A stretch of 8,847 nt of DNA, taken from positions 1 to 8,847 of the forward strand of contig JAJAZK010000530.1 in the NCBI GenBank assembly GCA_026785765.1, written 5' to 3'. A program made the translations under genes and the position numbers. Of this stretch, positions 5,617-8,847 are shown one piece after another. The notes below the pieces were generated by a model that was not told where the DNA came from, did no database searches, and saw nothing but the letters and a program-made list of their open reading frames with translations. The stretch's first letter is position 1, and each line of letters begins with the position of its first letter. This DNA comes from Rhodoferax sp. (lineage in GTDB: Bacteria > Pseudomonadota > Gammaproteobacteria > Burkholderiales > Burkholderiaceae_C).

Positions 5617-6365
5617 GCGTCGAAATCCAGCTACAGGATCGGCGCGTGTTGGTCACCGGGGCGGCGCGTGGTCTCGGCGCGGCGTTCGCGCGTGCCCTGG
5701 TCGCTGCCGGCGCGCGGGTCGTGCTCAGCGACGTTCTGCACGAGCGCGGCCACAAACTTGCGGACGAGCTTGGCGCAGCTGCCAGTTATGTGCCGATGGA
5801 TCTTGCCGATGCAGTGTCGATTGCCGACGCAGTCCAGGCGGCGGCCGCAGTTATGGGCGGACTGGACGGACTGATCAACAACGCAGCCATCACCGACTCC
5901 GGCGGCAAGACCATGGACCAGCTTGATGCCCAGACCTGGGACCGGGTGATGGCGGTGAACGTGCGCGGCGTCTGGCAGGCCACAGTCGCGGCACAGCCGC
6001 ATCTGGCCGCTTCCGGCAGCGGGCGGGTTGTCAATCTGGCCTCCGACACCGCCCTGTGGGGCGCTCCGCGTTTGCTGGCCTACATTGCCAGCAAGGGCGC
6101 AATTGTTGCCATGACACGTGCCATGGCGCGTGAGCTGGGGCCACAGGGCATCACAGTCAACGCCATTGCGCCTGGCCTGACCCTGGTCGAAGCCACCGAC
6201 TATGTGCCGGCCGAACGGCATGCCTACTACTTGCAGGGCCGCGCTGTGCCGCGCGCCCAGGTTCCCGACGATGTGACGGCGGCCGCGCTGTTTTTGCTGA
6301 CGCGCGCCAGCGGTTTCATCACCGGCCAGTTGCTGCCGGTCAACGGCGGTTTTGTCATGCGCTGA
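5613..6365 (+). CDS. Short-chain dehydrogenase/reductase (classical SDR)
   Basis: A 250-residue classical SDR with the complete motif set: cofactor loop TGAARGLG (residues 15-22), Asp40 after strand 2 indicating NAD(H), NNAA (89-92), Asn116, and the catalytic Ser144, Tyr157 and Lys161 in NLASD and YIASK. The C-terminal GQLLPVNGGF block is typical of FabG-like and diol-dehydrogenase members. It probably oxidises an alcohol or cis-diol to a ketone or catechol, which would fit a dioxygenase pathway fed by the neighbouring ferredoxin, though substrate is not determined. GTG at 5613 was chosen because GAAGG lies 8 bases before it and homologues start near this point. The frame is open far upstream through the repeats, but no ribosome site supports a longer form. 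Length matches the family. Confidence 0.92.
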   Translation: MSVEIQLQDRRVLVTGAARGLGAAFARALVAAGARVVLSDVLHERGHKLADELGAAASYVPMDLADAVSIADAVQAAAAVMGGLDGLINNAAITDSGGKTMDQLDAQTWDRVMAVNVRGVWQATVAAQPHLAASGSGRVVNLASDTALWGAPRLLAYIASKGAIVAMTRAMARELGPQGITVNAIAPGLTLVEATDYVPAERHAYYLQGRAVPRAQVPDDVTAAALFLLTRASGFITGQLLPVNGGFVMR

Positions 6366-6397
6366 TGCAACAGCCACGCACCCTTGGAGAAGTCCCC

Positions 6398-6994
6398 ATG
6401 AAAACCAGTACCGCCGCCGCCAACCAGCCGGTGTTCAACCTGCTTGGTCTGCTCGACGCCACGATCGCGCCCGAGCCGGAGATCCAGCGCAGCATGCTGC
6501 AACCCGCCGGTCAAAACCTGGCGCAATGGATGGAGAGCCGTGTGGCGCGTTTCCCGACGCGGCGGTACGACTGGGATGCACTGAAGTTCCAGGCCGATTT
6601 CGATCCCAAATACCGGCGTGCCCAAATGCGCTACATGGGCACCGGTGGAACGGGCGTGGCAAGTGACAACAATACCGTGCCAGCGGCGCACTTCACGTTC
6701 TCCACGATGGTGATCCCGGCCGGCCACGAAGGCCCGTCTCACATTCACTACGACGTGGAAGAGGTGTTTTTCGTGATGCGCGGGATGATGAAGGTGGTCT
6801 GTGAAAAGGACGGTGAGCGTTGGGAGTCGGTGCTGCGCGAACGCGACCTGATCTCGGTGCCGCCCGGTGTCTACCGCGAGGAGATCAACATCGGTGATGA
6901 AGACGCGTTGATGTGCGTGATGCTGGGTTCGCCCAAGCCGATCACGCCGGTGTATCCGCCAGACAGCCCGTTGACCAAACTCAAACGCGGCTGA
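6398..6994 (+). CDS. Cupin-domain protein with altered second motif
   Basis: The 198-residue protein has one cupin domain in its C-terminal half. Cupin motif 1 is intact: Gly109, His115, His117, Glu122 and Gly129 in the pattern G(X)5HXH(X)4E(X)6G. Motif 2 begins normally (Asp150, VPPG at 154-157, Asn164) but the usual histidine is Arg160, so one of the four common metal ligands is missing. It could hold metal with three ligands or be a binding rather than catalytic cupin. The first 90 residues are not recognised. The start at 6398 follows TTGGAG by 8-9 bases; an alternative ATG at 6365 overlaps the SDR stop (TGATG) and would add 11 residues. Position in the operon suggests a role in the same pathway, such as a dioxygenase, isomerase or decarboxylase; the reaction is unknown. 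Confidence 0.8.
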   Translation: MKTSTAAANQPVFNLLGLLDATIAPEPEIQRSMLQPAGQNLAQWMESRVARFPTRRYDWDALKFQADFDPKYRRAQMRYMGTGGTGVASDNNTVPAAHFTFSTMVIPAGHEGPSHIHYDVEEVFFVMRGMMKVVCEKDGERWESVLRERDLISVPPGVYREEINIGDEDALMCVMLGSPKPITPVYPPDSPLTKLKRG

Positions 6995-7023
6995 ACCACA
7001 GCGCTCTTGAATCGGTACCAGGC

Positions 7024-7881
7024 ATGGCCTTGTCGGAGCAGCTCAAACAGTTTCCCGTCGCGCGCGCCACGGCGGGCGGCGCCACGGTGGCGTTTCGCGA
7101 GGCGCTGCCAGCGGGTTATTCAGGGCCCGTCACGCATGTGCTGCTGCACGGTATTGGTTCGGCATCGGCTAGCTGGCTGGGGCAGTTGTTGCAGGCTGCA
7201 AGCCCCGACGCTGTGCCGTGTCGCCTGCTGGCCTGGGATGCACCGGGATACGACGGCAGCGACGCAGTGTCAGCGCTGCAACCCGATGCCGGTGCTTATG
7301 CCCGCCGCCTTTGGGACTGGCTCGATGCCCTGGGGTTGGCCGCAGGGCAGCCGCTGACGCTGGTGGGCCATTCGCTTGGCGCGTTGATGGCCGCACGGGC
7401 TGCCGTATTGCGCCCGCAGCGTGTGGCGCGCCTGGTGCTGCTGGCACCGGCGCCGGGATATGCCCGTGCCGAGGCTGCCGTTCGCAATAAAAAGCTCAGC
7501 GAGCGCTTGGCCAGCCTGGCCGAGCTCGGGCCGGCCGGCCTGGCCAGCAAACGGGCGGGCGCCATGCTGTCGGCGCAGGCCAGCACCGAGCAACGGTTAT
7601 TTGTAGAGCAGGTGATGGCCGGCATCCGCCCCGACGGTTACACGCAGGCGGCACACATGTTGGCGGGCGGCGACCTGCAGCATGACCTGGCGCAACTGCC
7701 CTGTGCGCGCGTGATTGCCAGCGGCAACGCCGATGGTATTACCCCAGTCAAGGGCTGCGCGGCGCTGGCACAGGCGCTTGGCATTCCCTATCTGTCGCTG
7801 GGTGCGGTGGGCCATATGTGCACACTGGAAGCGGCGGCGGCGGTGAACCACCTGCTGGGCATCAGCGGAGAGCCGGCATGA
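7024..7881 (+). CDS. Alpha/beta-fold hydrolase
   Basis: A 285-residue alpha/beta hydrolase with a full catalytic triad: nucleophile Ser117 in GHSLG (115-119), Asp237 in GNADGITP, and His264 in VGHM. The oxyanion-hole block LLHGIGS (40-46) and the WDAPGYDGSD segment (71-80) follow the family order. Such enzymes include C-C bond hydrolases of meta-cleavage pathways and ester or lactone hydrolases; the HGIGS start and catabolic operon allow either. No signal peptide, so cytoplasmic. The ATG at 7024 lies 29 bases after the cupin stop with only a weak ribosome site; an open extension upstream overlaps the cupin gene and has no support. Its stop overlaps the IclR start (ATGA), so the two are coupled. 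Confidence 0.9.
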   Translation: MALSEQLKQFPVARATAGGATVAFREALPAGYSGPVTHVLLHGIGSASASWLGQLLQAASPDAVPCRLLAWDAPGYDGSDAVSALQPDAGAYARRLWDWLDALGLAAGQPLTLVGHSLGALMAARAAVLRPQRVARLVLLAPAPGYARAEAAVRNKKLSERLASLAELGPAGLASKRAGAMLSAQASTEQRLFVEQVMAGIRPDGYTQAAHMLAGGDLQHDLAQLPCARVIASGNADGITPVKGCAALAQALGIPYLSLGAVGHMCTLEAAAAVNHLLGISGEPA

Positions 7882-8768
7882 CCGATCTATCCGGCGACGA
7901 CCGCTACACCGTACCGGCGCTGCAGCGTGGCATGCAGTTGCTGGGGCAGTTCTCGCGCGCGGAGCGGGAGTTGACCGGCGCCGAATTGTCGCGCCGGCTC
8001 GACCTGCCGCGGGCTTCGGTGTTCCGGCTGTTGCAGACGCTGGAACAACTGGGGTTTGTCGAGCGCGTTGGCGAAAGCACGAGTTACAAGCTCGGCATTG
8101 CGGTATTGCGGCTCGGATTCGAGTATCTGGCATCGATGGAGCTCGCCGAGTACGGGCGCCCGATCATCGACGACCTGTGTGGCTCAACCGGACTGTCGGC
8201 GCACCTGGTGGTGCGCGATGGCCGCGAGGTGGTGTTTGTCGCCAAATCGGCAGGGCGTTCGTTCATGTTCAATTCGGTACAGGTCGGCGCACGTTTGCCG
8301 GCCCATGCCACCGTGCTGGGGCGGGTGCTGCTAGGCGATCTGGCCGCGCAGGAGCTTGCCGATTTGTACGCCGGTCTTGCGCTGGAGTCGTTCACCGCGC
8401 AGACACCGACCAGCCTGGATGCTTTGCAACAGTTGGTGGCGGCCGATGCGCAGCGGGGTTATGGCATCAGCCAGGGCGGGTTCGAACCCGGCATATCGAC
8501 GATTGCGGCGCCGGTGTTCGATGAGCACCAGCGCATCGCCGCGGCGATCGGCCTCACCGTACCCTCGCAACGCGTCGACCCAGCGGCCCTGGAGGCGATC
8601 GTGGCCCAGGTCTGTGATGCCGCCACCCGCCTGTCGCAACGCATCTGCAATTTGCCGCCACTGGGTCGGCGGCCGGCCGCGCGACAGCAGCACACCATTC
8701 CTTTCAAGACGGACTCGCAGCACGACACCGTCGCAACCAGAAGAAGACAGAGTGACAAGCAGTTCTGA
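7878..8768 (+). CDS. IclR-family transcriptional regulator
   Basis: The 296-residue protein has an N-terminal winged helix-turn-helix (about residues 10-75) with ELTGAELSRRLDLPRASVFR (31-50) and LEQLGFVER (55-63). An IclR effector domain follows to about residue 255, ending with the family's FEPGISTIAAPVFD and AAIGLTVPS segments. IclR proteins bind aromatic or other organic acids and activate or repress catabolic operons. A GGAG lies 8 bases upstream of the ATG, which overlaps the hydrolase stop (ATGA). The protein is longer than most relatives because of a basic, Gln/Arg-rich tail of roughly 35 residues after LSQRICNLPP. The last 17 bases overlap the next gene. It is the likely regulator of its own operon through the inverted repeat at 5016-5038. 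Confidence 0.92.
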   Translation: MTDLSGDDRYTVPALQRGMQLLGQFSRAERELTGAELSRRLDLPRASVFRLLQTLEQLGFVERVGESTSYKLGIAVLRLGFEYLASMELAEYGRPIIDDLCGSTGLSAHLVVRDGREVVFVAKSAGRSFMFNSVQVGARLPAHATVLGRVLLGDLAAQELADLYAGLALESFTAQTPTSLDALQQLVAADAQRGYGISQGGFEPGISTIAAPVFDEHQRIAAAIGLTVPSQRVDPAALEAIVAQVCDAATRLSQRICNLPPLGRRPAARQQHTIPFKTDSQHDTVATRRRQSDKQF

Positions 8769-8847
8769 ACGTATCACCGTGGGCGAGTTGGCCGTCAGGT
8801 TCTTGGAGCAATGTGGCACGCGTGCGGCATTCGGCGTGATCTCCATC
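8752..8847 (+). CDS. Thiamine-diphosphate-dependent enzyme, N-terminus only
   Basis: The last 32 codons of the window, from GTG 8752, read through VGELAVRFLEQCGTRAAFGV to ISI at the edge. The helix ending in a Cys-Gly-x-x-x-x-FGV turn is the typical opening of the Pyr domain in acetolactate synthase-like and benzoylformate decarboxylase-like ThDP enzymes, where the glutamate that activates the cofactor comes about 25 residues later, outside the window. A purine-rich GAAGAAGACAGA precedes the GTG, and the gene overlaps the IclR stop by 17 bases, continuing the operon. It probably decarboxylates or condenses a 2-keto acid in the pathway. Only the first part is visible, so subfamily is uncertain. 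Confidence 0.75.
   Translation, partial: MTSSSERITVGELAVRFLEQCGTRAAFGVISI

Overview
The window looks like a high-GC betaproteobacterial chromosome, most likely Burkholderiales and possibly Comamonadaceae. The basis is codon and GC character, a Bug/TctC-type periplasmic receptor, and a mix of GntR/FCD, IclR, FAH-family, SDR and thiamine-diphosphate genes typical of catabolic regions in that group. This taxonomic call is inference. No rRNA, tRNA, CRISPR array, insertion sequence or phage gene is visible.

Layout. (1) 1-1069, minus strand: a fumarylacetoacetate hydrolase-family enzyme followed by the start of a secreted solute-binding protein that runs off the left edge. (2) 1070-1235: a divergent control region with a good sigma70 promoter for the FAH gene and a GT-N2-AC core that could be the GntR-type operator. 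(3) 1236-3271, plus strand: a GntR/FCD regulator, a small EthD-like dimeric barrel protein (ATGA overlap with the regulator) and an NAD-dependent epimerase/dehydratase-like protein. (4) 3272-3635: a gene-poor convergent spacer with one tiny Shine-Dalgarno-led ORF. (5) 3636-4613, minus strand: a complete Bug-family (TctC) periplasmic receptor. (6) 4614-5077: a spacer carrying a decayed C-terminal piece of a GlsB/YeaQ/YmgE-like small membrane protein, a candidate promoter and a strong 8-7-8 inverted repeat. (7) 5078-8847, plus strand: a tightly packed operon of Rieske ferredoxin, three tandem 63-bp repeats, SDR dehydrogenase, cupin, alpha/beta hydrolase, IclR regulator and the start of a thiamine-diphosphate enzyme.

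Function. The enzyme types fit breakdown of a small organic, perhaps aromatic or cyclic, acid. The Bug receptor would capture it in the periplasm. The Rieske ferredoxin would feed electrons to an oxygenase not encoded in this window. The SDR, cupin, hydrolase, FAH-family and ThDP enzymes would process intermediates. The GntR and IclR proteins would control the two halves. The actual substrate cannot be read from the sequence.

The most unusual structure is the 63-bp tandem repeat array that exactly fills the gap between the ferredoxin and the SDR. Each unit carries a Shine-Dalgarno-like end, and a start codon follows units 1 and 3. A 1-base deletion in the last unit makes an overlapping 63-codon ORF stop exactly on the SDR start codon.
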